NCBI RefSeq assembly: GCF_002246015.1
Contig: NZ_NOLJ01000015.1
Coordinates: forward strand, 25,988-59,723
Reading direction: 5' to 3'
DNA length: 33,736 nucleotides
From: Nostoc sp. 'Peltigera membranacea cyanobiont' 210A
GTDB lineage: Bacteria; Cyanobacteriota; Cyanobacteriia; Cyanobacteriales; Nostocaceae
Shown: one piece after another, positions 16,575 through 25,523 of the stretch
Position numbering within the stretch: the first letter of the stretch is position 1
How the letters are laid out: each line of letters opens with the position of its first letter
Translations under genes and position numbers: made by a program
Notes under the pieces: model-generated
Databases searched by the model: none
What the model saw: the letters and a program-made list of their open reading frames with translations, nothing else
Told to the model about the DNA's origin: nothing

Positions 16575-17651
16575 ATGAAAATTGCTCAATTAGCTCCATT
16601 ATGGGAGAGAGTTCCGCCTCCAGCTTATGGTGGCATAGAGTTAGTAGTAGGGTTACTGACCGATGAGTTAGTCCGACGCGGACATGAAGTAACTTTATTT
16701 GCATCGGGAGATTCTATTAGTCTGGCAAAACTAACTTCAGTTCATCCCCGCGCTCTCAGACTCGATCCTACTATCAAAGATTACGGCATTTACGAGATGC
16801 TGAATCTAGCTTCGGTGTACGAACGCGCAGAAGAGTTTGATATTATTCACTCCCATATCGGACATGGGGCGTTGGCTTATGCAAATCTGGTAAAAACTCC
16901 TACAGTTCACACGTTGCACGGTACTTTTAACCCTGACAACGAAAAGATGTTTAGTTTTGGTAAAAAGCAACCCTATGTCAATATTTCTAATGCACAACGA
17001 GAACCAAGGTTAGGATTGAACTATGTAGCGACGGTTTACAACGGAATTGATGTCAGCAGTTATGAGTTTCACTCCCAACCAGAAGATCCTCCTTACTTAG
17101 CGTTTTTAGGTCGGATGTCTCCAGAGAAGGGAGCGCACTTAGCTATAGAAATTGCCAAAAAAGCTGGTTGGCATTTAAAAATGGCAGGTAAGATAGATGT
17201 CGTTGATGTGGAATACTTTGAGAAAGAAATTAAACCACATATTGACGGGGAGCAAATTGAGTATCTGGGTGAAGCCAACCATACTCAAAAAAACGCCCTG
17301 ATGGGTGGTGCAGTCGCAACTCTATTCCCTATCACTTGGCGGGAACCCTTTGGATTGGTGATGGTAGAGTCAATGGCTTCTGGTACGCCAGTGATTGCGA
17401 TGAAATTGGGGTCTACTGAAGAGGTAATTTCCCACGGCAAGACGGGTTTCCTCTGCAATAATATTCAAGAGTGTATTAGTGCCATCGATCGCGTCATCGA
17501 GTTAGACCGTTATGCTTGTCGTCAGTATGTCGAAAATCTTTTCAGTGTTAAGCACATGACTGATGGCTATGAGGCGGTTTATCAACAAATAATCGCAGAA
17601 CGATTTTCTCAGAATGGGCATTTCCGCAGTTTGGTTGATTTAGCTAGCTAG
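16575..17651 (+). CDS. Family 4 glycosyltransferase
   Basis: A 358-residue GT-B fold glycosyltransferase. The N-terminal acceptor half has LAPLWERVPPPAYGGIELVV, with the glycine loop, and LTDELVRRGHEVTLFASGDS, the classical GT4 opening. HSHIGH follows near residue 94. The nucleotide-sugar half has FLGRMSPEKGAHLAIE and the EX7E catalytic/nucleotide motif in EPFGLVMVESMASGTPVI. Members act on cell-envelope polysaccharides, glycolipids or sucrose-like compounds; the sugar and acceptor cannot be read here. It is a single-gene unit with a strong ribosome site and a long AT-rich leader, so separate regulation is likely. The next gene is convergent. Confidence 0.9.
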   Translation: MKIAQLAPLWERVPPPAYGGIELVVGLLTDELVRRGHEVTLFASGDSISLAKLTSVHPRALRLDPTIKDYGIYEMLNLASVYERAEEFDIIHSHIGHGALAYANLVKTPTVHTLHGTFNPDNEKMFSFGKKQPYVNISNAQREPRLGLNYVATVYNGIDVSSYEFHSQPEDPPYLAFLGRMSPEKGAHLAIEIAKKAGWHLKMAGKIDVVDVEYFEKEIKPHIDGEQIEYLGEANHTQKNALMGGAVATLFPITWREPFGLVMVESMASGTPVIAMKLGSTEEVISHGKTGFLCNNIQECISAIDRVIELDRYACRQYVENLFSVKHMTDGYEAVYQQIIAERFSQNGHFRSLVDLAS

Positions 17652-17749
17652 CGATCGCATTTAAATATCGCCTTTAAATACCGCATTTATGTAATTTTAC
17701 ATCTTTTTAACAAAGTACAATACACGCGATCTTCGGGTAGCACAACTGT

Positions 17750-17943
17750 CATTGGTGTCAACTGAACCCGAAAACTATATCGGACAGGCGTTTTGCAAAT
17801 CCCTCACGCCCTCATCCCCTAACCCCTTCTCCCAAAGGAGAAGGGGAATTGAATGTCTAGCTCCCCTCTCCCTTGGGAGAGGGGCTGGGGGTGAGGGCAA
17901 AACGTTGTCACCAAGCGGGTTTAGCGTTAATTTGACACCAATA
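17750..17943. mobile_element. MITE-like element with 9-bp target duplication
   Basis: A 194-base palindromic element with no coding capacity. Its ends are perfect inverted repeats ATTGGTGTCAA (17751-17761) and TTGACACCAAT (17932-17942). Inside, longer arms carry CGTTTTGC, CCCTCAC and CTCCC/GGGAG blocks that fold into a large hairpin. CACAACTGT flanks it directly on both sides (17741-17749 and 17944-17952), as expected for a target-site duplication. It sits just past the 3' end of the phospholipase D-like gene. The mobilising transposase is not in the window. Confidence 0.82.
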
Positions 17944-17958
17944 CACAACTGTGCAAAC

Positions 17959-19590
17959 CTACCAAGTCAAACGTTCGCTCCATTTTTCTAAAGTTCTAGC
18001 ACTCACTCCTGGAACTCGCTCTAAGTCTTGTAAAGATGTAAATTTTTGCTGTTGACGGCTAATAATTATTCGTTGTGCTAACTTCTTACCCACGCCAGGG
18101 AGAGTTGCTAATTCTTCTAAACTTGCAGTGTTGATATTGACTTTTGGAATTGCTTGTAACTCAGTTGATGAAGAAGTTTTTATCTGAGGACAACGTGTTT
18201 TTTCTAATTTAATTTTTTCTTGAATTGCTGGTGGTAAACCGGGTTTGACTTTGGTATAAAGACGAGCGAATTCTCGCACATAATGGGCAGCAACTATCGG
18301 GTTTTCCATCACTACAAGCGTCTCATCGTTACCATTATTGGCCGCATCTGACCAATTATGAGAACCTGTAATTACTGTTTGACTATCAATAACACCAAAT
18401 TTGTGATGCAATAAATCGCCTTTGGGTAACACAGGTACACCTACGCTAGTAATTGGATTTTGCCAAGGATGATTGTCAACTTCATATTTACATTTGTTAC
18501 TTAGAGCAACCCCCATCATATCTAAGGCTTCGCTATAAGGACGGTAGGCGAATTGTGGTTCAATTAAAGCGCGAATTTGCACGCTTTGTTGATGGCGTTT
18601 TTCTAAAATATTGGCAAGAGGCTGTTCGGAAAAGACAAATAACGCCATATCAATAGACTTGGTTGCTGAACCTAAAGTTTTACCAATTAAACCATTACTA
18701 CTGTTATTCCAAGGTTGAGTTGGAGAAGTAGGGGAAAATTGTACAGTAATTTTGGTATTACCTAAAGTTATTTGTTTAGGTAAACGTATCGGCTTTTGCA
18801 AACCAAATTGACTATTTGGTTGACCTTCCGGGCCGTCACCCCACATAATGTTAAATTCTTCTGTAAATAAAGATGCTAATTCTGGGCTGTCAATCTGCAA
18901 TAAGTTATTGGCATTGCCTAAACTACTAGGATTTGTAAAATCACCCGAAGTATCACTTAATGTAAAATTAGCTGAAGTGATAATTACGAGGCGATTGTCC
19001 ACAATCACAAACTTATGATGCATCAAGCTGCTACCCGCTGAACCATCTGCTCTATCGTCTAGCCAGGGAATTTTGGCATTCTGCAAAATCATCAAAGCAT
19101 CTCTTTGATTGATTTCGGTTGGACTGAGTTGATTATCGTGGTTAATATCAATAAAATGGCGAAATTCGTTGTAGCGTTCTTGTTCTCTTTTATTTAACTT
19201 ACCTACTTCAGCAGATGTTAAGCTACTCCAAGGTCGACTATAGAGATTTTCTAAAATTATCCTGACTTTTACCCCAGCTTTTTGTCTATCAACCAGTGCT
19301 TGGGCAACTTTGGGTAAACGTAATTCTTGCACCGCCACATCTACTGTAGATTTAGCCTGCGTAATAGTATCGGCAATCTGTTTTTCTAAATCATCCCCAA
19401 GGCGAGTTTGCTGACGGTAAGCTTCTTGGTATTCTGAAGACTCAGAATGGTTAAAGTAAACTTGAACTAACGGATCTTGCGGTAAAGGTGTTGGACGTTG
19501 ATTATAAGACTGGACTCGTTGACAACCAGCAAGGGAGAATATCAGTAAAAAGATATATAAAAAATATCTTTGTCTAGAGATAAGTTGCAC
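17959..19590 (-). CDS. Lipoprotein with two phospholipase-D domains, EF-hand-like loop and HhH domain
   Basis: A 543-residue predicted lipoprotein: the hydrophobic N-terminus ends in lipobox LAGC (Cys23). Two PLD-type half-sites follow: H191/K193 in HHKFVIVDNRLVIITSANFT and H395/K397 in HHKFGVIDSQTVITGSHNWS, each with the trailing Ser/Asn of nuclease-type PLDs. Between the first strand region and the first half-site is DINHDNQLSPTE (148-159), a good EF-hand or calcium-loop match. The C-terminus (about 485-543) is a ComEA-type helix-hairpin-helix DNA-binding unit: NINTASLEELATLPGVGKKLA and LEKWSERL. Together these suggest a membrane-anchored, periplasmic or extracellular nuclease that binds DNA, perhaps calcium-dependent. 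Phospholipase activity cannot be excluded. Confidence 0.9.
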   Translation of the reverse strand: MQLISRQRYFLYIFLLIFSLAGCQRVQSYNQRPTPLPQDPLVQVYFNHSESSEYQEAYRQQTRLGDDLEKQIADTITQAKSTVDVAVQELRLPKVAQALVDRQKAGVKVRIILENLYSRPWSSLTSAEVGKLNKREQERYNEFRHFIDINHDNQLSPTEINQRDALMILQNAKIPWLDDRADGSAGSSLMHHKFVIVDNRLVIITSANFTLSDTSGDFTNPSSLGNANNLLQIDSPELASLFTEEFNIMWGDGPEGQPNSQFGLQKPIRLPKQITLGNTKITVQFSPTSPTQPWNNSSNGLIGKTLGSATKSIDMALFVFSEQPLANILEKRHQQSVQIRALIEPQFAYRPYSEALDMMGVALSNKCKYEVDNHPWQNPITSVGVPVLPKGDLLHHKFGVIDSQTVITGSHNWSDAANNGNDETLVVMENPIVAAHYVREFARLYTKVKPGLPPAIQEKIKLEKTRCPQIKTSSSTELQAIPKVNINTASLEELATLPGVGKKLAQRIIISRQQQKFTSLQDLERVPGVSARTLEKWSERLTW

Positions 19591-19808
19591 TGTAAATCTG
19601 CTAAAAGTGGATTGGAAATGGATATACTTATCATTCCCAAAATTTTGTGTTCTGAATTAAGTAGAGAAATAAGTTTCCAAGTAAAGGGAAAAATCCACTA
19701 TTAGATGTAAAATTACAGATATTTTTTTCAGGATTTGTCCACTAAAACTGTATATGCTGACAAATCCGCAGTCTATCACTAACGTGTGTTCTCACTATTA
19801 TCGGTTTT

Positions 19809-20978
19809 ATGCAAATTTATCTAGATTACAGCGCCACTACTCCGACTCGAAAAGAAGCGATCGCAGTTATGCAAACAATCCTCACTCAACAGTGGGGCAA
19901 TCCTTCCAGTTTACATGAGTGGGGACAACGGGCGGCAACGGTTGTAGAACAAGCCAGAGTCCAAGTTGCTGGTTTAATTAACGCCGCTACCCCTGAATCG
20001 ATCGTTTTTACCTCTGGTGGCACTGAGGCAGATAATTTGGCAATTATGGGTGTGGCTCGGTTGTATGCTGTTCCTCAACATATAATTATCTCCAGCGTTG
20101 AACATTCCGCAATTTCTGAAACAGTGCGGTTACTAGAAATGTGGGGTTGGGAAGTTACGCGCTTGTCTGTAGATGTTAAAGGCAGAGTTAATCCCTTGGA
20201 TTTAAAAGCGGCGTTGCGACATAACACAGCCTTAGTTTCTATAATTTACGGTCAAAGTGAAGTTGGGACTGTGCAACCGATCGCAGAACTGGGTAAAATT
20301 GTGCAATTGCATGGTGCTTTGTTCCACACAGATGCGGTGCAAGCTGCGGGACGCTTACGTATAGATGTGCAACAATTACCTGTAGACTTACTTAGCCTTT
20401 CTAGTCATAAAATATATGGGCCGCAAGGTGCAGGGGCGTTATATGTGCGTCCTGGTGTAGATTTGATGTCTTTACTGAGTGGTGGTGGGCAAGAAATGGG
20501 GCTGCGTTCTGGTACGCAAGCAGTACCGATAATTGCCGGATTTGGTGTAGCAGCAGAATTAGCAGCGCAAGAATTAGCTACAGAAATACCACGATTAATT
20601 GAGTTACGCGATCGCGCCTTTGCCCAATTGGCTGAGATTCCTGGTTTAATTCCTACAGGGGATAGCTGCGATCGTTTGCCTCACCATGTGAGTATGTGCT
20701 TAGAAAACGCTGATGGCAAAAAACTCAGCGGTAAAGCCTTGGTACGACAGCTAAACCTTGCTGGCATCGGCATCAGTGCTGGTGCTGCTTGTCATAGTGG
20801 TAAACTTAGCCCAAGCCCAATATTGTTAGCGATGGGTTATTCCGAAAAAGCTGCCTTGGGTGGAATTCGCATCACATTGGGGCGTGATACGACTGAAGCT
20901 GATATAGATTGGACGGTAATGGTGTTGAAGCAAGTTTTGCAAAGGCTAACACCGGATTTATCTTTAGTTAAGCGTTAA
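19809..20978 (+). CDS. NifS-type cysteine desulfurase (class V aminotransferase)
   Basis: A 389-residue PLP enzyme that takes sulfur from cysteine for Fe-S clusters or tRNA thiolation. Key residues are visible: H99 (SSVEHSA), the PLP-binding Lys K201 in SSHKIYGPQGAGALYVR, and the persulfide-forming Cys C328 in GAACHSGKLSPSP, on a loop length like the NifS/IscS group. The start YLDYSATTPTRKEAI is canonical. No iscU, nifU or suf gene is adjacent. In nitrogen-fixing cyanobacteria several paralogues exist, and the lack of nif genes here means a housekeeping role is as likely as a nitrogenase role. The ATG at 19809 has no strong Shine-Dalgarno sequence. Confidence 0.92.
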   Translation: MQIYLDYSATTPTRKEAIAVMQTILTQQWGNPSSLHEWGQRAATVVEQARVQVAGLINAATPESIVFTSGGTEADNLAIMGVARLYAVPQHIIISSVEHSAISETVRLLEMWGWEVTRLSVDVKGRVNPLDLKAALRHNTALVSIIYGQSEVGTVQPIAELGKIVQLHGALFHTDAVQAAGRLRIDVQQLPVDLLSLSSHKIYGPQGAGALYVRPGVDLMSLLSGGGQEMGLRSGTQAVPIIAGFGVAAELAAQELATEIPRLIELRDRAFAQLAEIPGLIPTGDSCDRLPHHVSMCLENADGKKLSGKALVRQLNLAGIGISAGAACHSGKLSPSPILLAMGYSEKAALGGIRITLGRDTTEADIDWTVMVLKQVLQRLTPDLSLVKR

Positions 20979-20994
20979 ATCAAATGTGACAAAT

Positions 20995-21046
20995 CGCATA
21001 CCTGTGGGAATACTAGCCGTATAAACTAGCTAAACACAGGTACGCG
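20995..21046. promoter_or_regulatory. Inverted repeat ending at the start codon of the cold-shock/zinc-ribbon gene
   Basis: CGCATACCTGTG (20995-21006) and CACAGGTACGCG (21035-21046) pair at 11 of 12 positions; an inner TAGC/GCTA could extend the fold. The right arm ends one base before the ATG at 21047 and contains the only SD-like AGG. The site could be an operator or a translation-blocking hairpin, possibly bound by the RNA-binding protein it precedes. Confidence 0.6.
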
Positions 21047-23830
21047 ATGAGAGAAATTGGTTTTATAAAGTGGTTTGGTGGCTATGATCGTCAAAGAGGT
21101 CGGGAAAATGATTTTGGATATATTGGACGCGAAGGAAGAACAGACGATATAAAAGTCTATCGAGAAGAAGTGCATTGTTCAGAAAGTAGTTTGATTGAAG
21201 GAACATTAGTCACTTTTGAATTAGTTATAAATTTGCAGACTAATAAACAATTTGCTACAAACTTGAATTTATTTAAAGAGATAGGTAGGATAAAAACCTT
21301 TGATACAAATATAGGGAGAACAAGTAAAAATAATTATTGGTCTATCGAATGCCAATATCAAGATAATACCTTGCTCCATAAAAACGAAATCCATTTTTTA
21401 GAAGCTGATTTAAAAGAAGGCACACTCGTAAAGTTTGAACTGCGAAAATATGGTGACGGGTATAGAGCAAAAAATGTACATTTACTAGATTTAAAAAAAG
21501 AAACCGACTCAGATATTATTCAACATTGCTTAAATCACAATGATCCTAGATTTTGTGCTTTGGCATTTTGGGGATATCTAAATAATAGCTCAATTGAGGA
21601 CGCAATATATTTAGCAGATAAAAAATTAAAGAGTTTTCTTCCGTGGCAAATGAAACGTTTTTTAGATTACGTGCCAGAGACTATTCTGATACACTATAAA
21701 GCTCGAAATATTCGACAATTGTTGCCATATAATAAACAGCTAAAATTATGCTTACGGCTTTTACCTGATGATTTAAGTATAGAAATAGATACTGCTTTGA
21801 GACAGGAGATATTTAATATTATCTCAAATCTTCAAAAGGAAAATTTGAAAATATGCGATCAAATTATCAGCAAAGTATATAAATTATATGTGAATTATCC
21901 AGAAGATCGTAAACGACTCAATATAAAATTACACGTAAGATGCTTGATTGAACTGATTAGCAATATAAAATGTGTTTTTAATAGAAACATATTTTTATCT
22001 GAATTGCGAGAGATTTTAGTAAATTCAAAATTAGGCATTTTTTGGAAAATTATACCTGATTATATTATTCTGGAACAACAGATTTGGTCTATAGCATCAG
22101 CAGATAGACGTATTGGTATTCTTGTAAGTCAAATAAGTAATCAACAAGATTTAAATTATCAAGATGATATTTTGATAATTGCAGAGATACTTGAAAATTC
22201 AGCAGAAGAAGATATAACAAAACTAATTTCTATATTTAGACACAACGATTTAGTTAAATCTCACGACGCGATTTTAAAATTTTTACCTGCTGTTGAACAA
22301 ATTACTATTCTTAGCACAAGGCTAAACAATATTGTTAGTGAAAATACTAAAGTTATATCCCGTATTGCAAAAATTCTTACTAATAGTTCAAGTGATAAAC
22401 TTCAATTTTTGTTATCTGAACTACCAGATAGCGTTAAAAAATGGGATGAAATATTAGAGTTTTTGCCGCCAAAAGAAAGAATATTAATACTATTATCAAA
22501 GCTGAAAGCAGAATGTAAATTAGAAAATCAAGATATCATCCAAAAAATTGGTAATGTGATTAATGCTGTTTCCAATGAAGAACGTATAATATTAATTGAC
22601 AAACTTCCAGAAGGAGTAAGATACAAAGAACCAATCCTTAAAATATTCCATTTTTTGCTTCCAGAAGATCAAATACGATTAGTGTGGAGTTTTATAGCAG
22701 ATGGCTCCTTATTTATTTGGCATTATTTGTCAAGAGAAGCAAAAATACTATGTGTATATCGCCTAGCAAAAGAAAATACAAATATTTCTCTATTTCTTAC
22801 TGAGTTTAAACGTATTCATAACACTAGTCCAGAGAATGATGATTTGATAAGATGTGTCCTGAAAATACTATGGGCTAAGGAATATCCAAATCGAAGCAAT
22901 GAAGTTTTCCAGGAAGTACACAAATTATTAACAAATTATGTAATTCAATATTCTAAAAAGTCTACTGAGCCTATAAATCTTGATCCGTTATTGCCTTACT
23001 GCAAACCTACAGAGGTGAAAGTTAAATACTGTGAAGGAAAACTATGGGAGAGAGAAGAAGTTCAAACAACAGGTGAGGCTAAAATAGTAACTAGCGCTTA
23101 TTGCCCGCGTGCAAGAAATAACTGTAACTTATTTGAACCAAACAGAAGCTCAAATTCAAATTTTGGTTTGTATGGAGCGCGTTTATCTGCTGAATGTTCA
23201 CAAGATTGGAAAAACTGGTCTTTACTAGAACTTTTTAAAGCAGTAGATATTGTGCCATCTATGCCTGATTTGAGAAAGCCGGAGGATTACTTACCAAAAC
23301 TATCAGGGTGGATTAATCGCATTAACGAAATTCGTTCAAGGCTTAAGTGTTCTGTATGTGAAGATATAATGCCGCACAATATAGAATATTCTCAATTTAG
23401 TACTAAATTCAGGGTTACAGTTTTTTCTTGCAAACATGGAGAAGGTCATGACCATAATATTTATTTGAACGAATGCTGGGGATGCAGTGCCATAGTTGAC
23501 AGTAGGGAGAGTAAGTACCAATCAAAAGAAGATAAATATTATATTTGCATCCACTGCGGAAGTGGGACACAACACAGCAATACTTATACTCAAGGCGATA
23601 TTTGCCCAAAATGCGGCACGATAGGAATGGAAATTAGTCCGAATAACAAGCGTTACCGTAAGTGTCATTCTTGTAATCACTCAATCAAACTGCCTGAAGA
23701 AAGAAAGATAACTGGTTCTAATTGTCCTCAATGTCGAACACGAGGGATGATGCTGACAGTTAATCAAAAGAATAAGCAAGTTCGCGTGTGCCGTTCTGAT
23801 TCCTGTAGACATTCAATATCAGCAACATAA
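21047..23830 (+). CDS. Large protein with two cold-shock-like domains and C-terminal zinc ribbons, function unknown
   Basis: A 927-residue protein that I do not recognise as a named family. Residues 1-76 and 77-147 each look like a cold-shock/OB domain: GFIKWF ... EGTLVTFEL ... ATNLNLF and GRIKTF ... EGTLVKFEL ... AKNVHLL. Residues about 150-640 are nearly all helical. At least two degenerate repeats of about 60 residues start near 408 (AILKFLPAVEQITIL) and 469 (ILEFLPPKERILILL); flanking segments near 335 and 530 look related. The C-terminus is cysteine-rich: C662/C686/C693, C768/C771/C795/C810/C813, C834/C837, then topoisomerase-like ribbons C853/C856/C873/C876 and C893/C896/C915/C920. This points to a nucleic-acid-binding protein with no visible catalytic motif. 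The gene is markedly more AT-rich than its neighbours, suggesting transfer, and is followed by a VapBC pair. Confidence 0.85.
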   Translation: MREIGFIKWFGGYDRQRGRENDFGYIGREGRTDDIKVYREEVHCSESSLIEGTLVTFELVINLQTNKQFATNLNLFKEIGRIKTFDTNIGRTSKNNYWSIECQYQDNTLLHKNEIHFLEADLKEGTLVKFELRKYGDGYRAKNVHLLDLKKETDSDIIQHCLNHNDPRFCALAFWGYLNNSSIEDAIYLADKKLKSFLPWQMKRFLDYVPETILIHYKARNIRQLLPYNKQLKLCLRLLPDDLSIEIDTALRQEIFNIISNLQKENLKICDQIISKVYKLYVNYPEDRKRLNIKLHVRCLIELISNIKCVFNRNIFLSELREILVNSKLGIFWKIIPDYIILEQQIWSIASADRRIGILVSQISNQQDLNYQDDILIIAEILENSAEEDITKLISIFRHNDLVKSHDAILKFLPAVEQITILSTRLNNIVSENTKVISRIAKILTNSSSDKLQFLLSELPDSVKKWDEILEFLPPKERILILLSKLKAECKLENQDIIQKIGNVINAVSNEERIILIDKLPEGVRYKEPILKIFHFLLPEDQIRLVWSFIADGSLFIWHYLSREAKILCVYRLAKENTNISLFLTEFKRIHNTSPENDDLIRCVLKILWAKEYPNRSNEVFQEVHKLLTNYVIQYSKKSTEPINLDPLLPYCKPTEVKVKYCEGKLWEREEVQTTGEAKIVTSAYCPRARNNCNLFEPNRSSNSNFGLYGARLSAECSQDWKNWSLLELFKAVDIVPSMPDLRKPEDYLPKLSGWINRINEIRSRLKCSVCEDIMPHNIEYSQFSTKFRVTVFSCKHGEGHDHNIYLNECWGCSAIVDSRESKYQSKEDKYYICIHCGSGTQHSNTYTQGDICPKCGTIGMEISPNNKRYRKCHSCNHSIKLPEERKITGSNCPQCRTRGMMLTVNQKNKQVRVCRSDSCRHSISAT

Positions 23831-23872
23831 CCCATGTTTTGGTTTCTGTATTAATAATCCTTAAACACCACC

Positions 23873-24100
23873 ATGAACACTGCTAAACTCACCACTGATG
23901 GCACTCACCAAATCGTTATTTTACCCGAAGACTTTCAACTTACTGGTACTGAAGTTTATATCAAAAAAATTGGTAACGCCATTGTCCTGATTGCCAAAGA
24001 CAACCCTTGGGAATCCCTCATTGATAGTCTAGACAATTTTTCTGATGACTTCATGACTACCAGAGATCAGCCACTCCTCGACACCAGAGAGAGCTTTTAA
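23873..24100 (+). CDS. vapB: VapB-type antitoxin (AbrB-like)
   Basis: A 75-residue antitoxin. The N-terminal half (about 1-45) is a SpoVT/AbrB-like swapped-hairpin DNA-binding domain, with TTDGTHQIVILPEDFQL and VYIKKIGNAIVLIAK. The C-terminal half, with a WESLIDSLDNFSDDF segment, is the acidic helix that would sit in the toxin's active site. The stop is immediately followed by the toxin ATG, so the two are translationally coupled. By analogy it should bind its own promoter just upstream (about 23831-23872). Confidence 0.85.
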   Translation: MNTAKLTTDGTHQIVILPEDFQLTGTEVYIKKIGNAIVLIAKDNPWESLIDSLDNFSDDFMTTRDQPLLDTRESF

Positions 24101-24502
24101 ATGCGATACCTGCTTGATACAAACATCTGCATTTACCTGATAAAGCAAAAACCCCAAAAAGTACTGGATAAATTTCAAACCCTTAGCATTTCTGATGTTG
24201 GTATCTCCTCTATCACCATTGCCGAACTAGAATATGGAGTTGCGAAAAGCCAACAGCAAGAGAAAAACCGCATCGCCCTGATGCAATTTCTGCTACCTCT
24301 AGAAATTGTCGAATTCAATCAAGCATCTGCAACGATTTACGGCAGCATCAGAAGAGATCTCGAAAGTAGAGGACTTATTATTGGTGCAATGGATATGCTC
24401 ATTGCTTCTGATGCGCTGAGTCTAGGAGTTACCCTAGTCACCAATAATTTGCGAGAGTTTTCTCGTATTCCTACGCTCCTATTAGAAAACTGGGTTGAGT
24501 AG
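24101..24502 (+). CDS. vapC: VapC-type PIN-domain toxin
   Basis: A 133-residue PIN-domain ribonuclease. Acidic metal-binding residues are present: D6 in LLDTNICIYLI, E42 in ITIAELEYGV, and D98 in GAMDMLIASDALSLG, with N115 in VTNNLREF as the usual fourth position. Family members cut tRNA or rRNA and arrest growth when the antitoxin is degraded. The ATG directly follows the antitoxin stop. The catalytic set is complete, so the toxin is probably active. Confidence 0.9.
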   Translation: MRYLLDTNICIYLIKQKPQKVLDKFQTLSISDVGISSITIAELEYGVAKSQQQEKNRIALMQFLLPLEIVEFNQASATIYGSIRRDLESRGLIIGAMDMLIASDALSLGVTLVTNNLREFSRIPTLLLENWVE

Positions 24503-24581
24503 TTGTCAATATGCGAGATGTGATGATATTGCGTTACTGGCATCCTGTAATATCAATCAAAATAACTTTAAGATCGGCATT

Positions 24582-25523
24582 ATGAGTATTATCGTCTTCG
24601 GCAGCATCAATATAGACTTGGTAGCAACAACACCCCGGTTGCCAGTTGCAGGAGAAACGTTACTAGGAGAAGACTTTTTTAAAGTTTCAGGAGGTAAAGG
24701 AGCCAATCAAGCCGTAGCATTAGCAAAATTGGGCATTCCTACCCAGATAGTAGGGCGTGTAGGTGCAGACGATTTTGGTACGGAACTCGTGAACAATTTG
24801 CAAACATCTGGTGTGCAGACTGATAACATTTTTGTGGATAAAACTGTTAGTTCTGGAGTTGCGAGCATCACCGTGAGTCAGACTGGTGAAAATCAAATCG
24901 TTGTCATTCCTGGTGCAAATGGGCGCGTCAATCAAGAAGATGTAGAGCGATTATCCCACTTATTACCAGAAGCTACAGCACTACTTTTACAACTAGAAAT
25001 TCCTATTACTGCCGTGGTTGCTGCTGCTAAAGCCGCAAAAGGTGCAAATATAAAAGTAATTTTCGATCCCGCACCCGCACAATCTAATTTACCAGATGAA
25101 CTGTATCCATTGGTTGATATTATTACACCCAATGAAGTTGAAGCAGCGCAGTTAGTGGGTTTTCCTGTGAATGGAGAGGAACAAGCCGCCAAAGCGGCTG
25201 CGGTTTTATTGCAACGGGGTGTGAAATGTGCGATCGTCAAACTAGGTGCTAAAGGTGTTTTTTGCGCCACTGCTGAAGAAAAGTTTTTTGTACCTGCGTT
25301 TTCAGTTCATGCAGTTGATACAGTAGCCGCAGGCGATGCTTTTAATGGTGGTTTAGCGGCGGCACTTTTTGAAGGACTTTCCTTACATCAAGCAGTTGTT
25401 TGGGGTGCAGCAGCGGGTGCTTTGACAGCCACAAAACCAGGCGCACAAACTTCGCTACCTGATAGGTTTACATTTGATGCATTTCTTAAGGAAAGGGGAA
25501 TGAATGGTGGTTTTCAAGGGTAG
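24582..25523 (+). CDS. rbsK: Ribokinase (PfkB family)
   Basis: A 313-residue sugar kinase that phosphorylates ribose at O5 with ATP. Signatures are the substrate-binding FGSINIDLV opening (6-14), GGKGANQA (37-44), and DTVAAGDAFNGG (246-257) with catalytic D252 and the anion hole. The ATG at 24582 is preferred to the in-frame start at 24495, which lies inside vapC and adds 29 residues not seen in the family. The gene begins 79 bases after vapC and precedes a transaldolase by 134 bases; the two could serve pentose use, but no ribose transporter is nearby. Confidence 0.9.
   Translation: MSIIVFGSINIDLVATTPRLPVAGETLLGEDFFKVSGGKGANQAVALAKLGIPTQIVGRVGADDFGTELVNNLQTSGVQTDNIFVDKTVSSGVASITVSQTGENQIVVIPGANGRVNQEDVERLSHLLPEATALLLQLEIPITAVVAAAKAAKGANIKVIFDPAPAQSNLPDELYPLVDIITPNEVEAAQLVGFPVNGEEQAAKAAAVLLQRGVKCAIVKLGAKGVFCATAEEKFFVPAFSVHAVDTVAAGDAFNGGLAAALFEGLSLHQAVVWGAAAGALTATKPGAQTSLPDRFTFDAFLKERGMNGGFQG

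Noticed and set aside
17752..17991. A 79-codon open frame
   Set aside because: It lies almost wholly in the MITE-like palindrome and overlaps the end of the PLD-nuclease gene.
24495..24581. A 29-codon upstream extension of ribokinase
   Set aside because: It overlaps vapC and is not part of the ribokinase fold; MSIIVFGSINID is the usual start.
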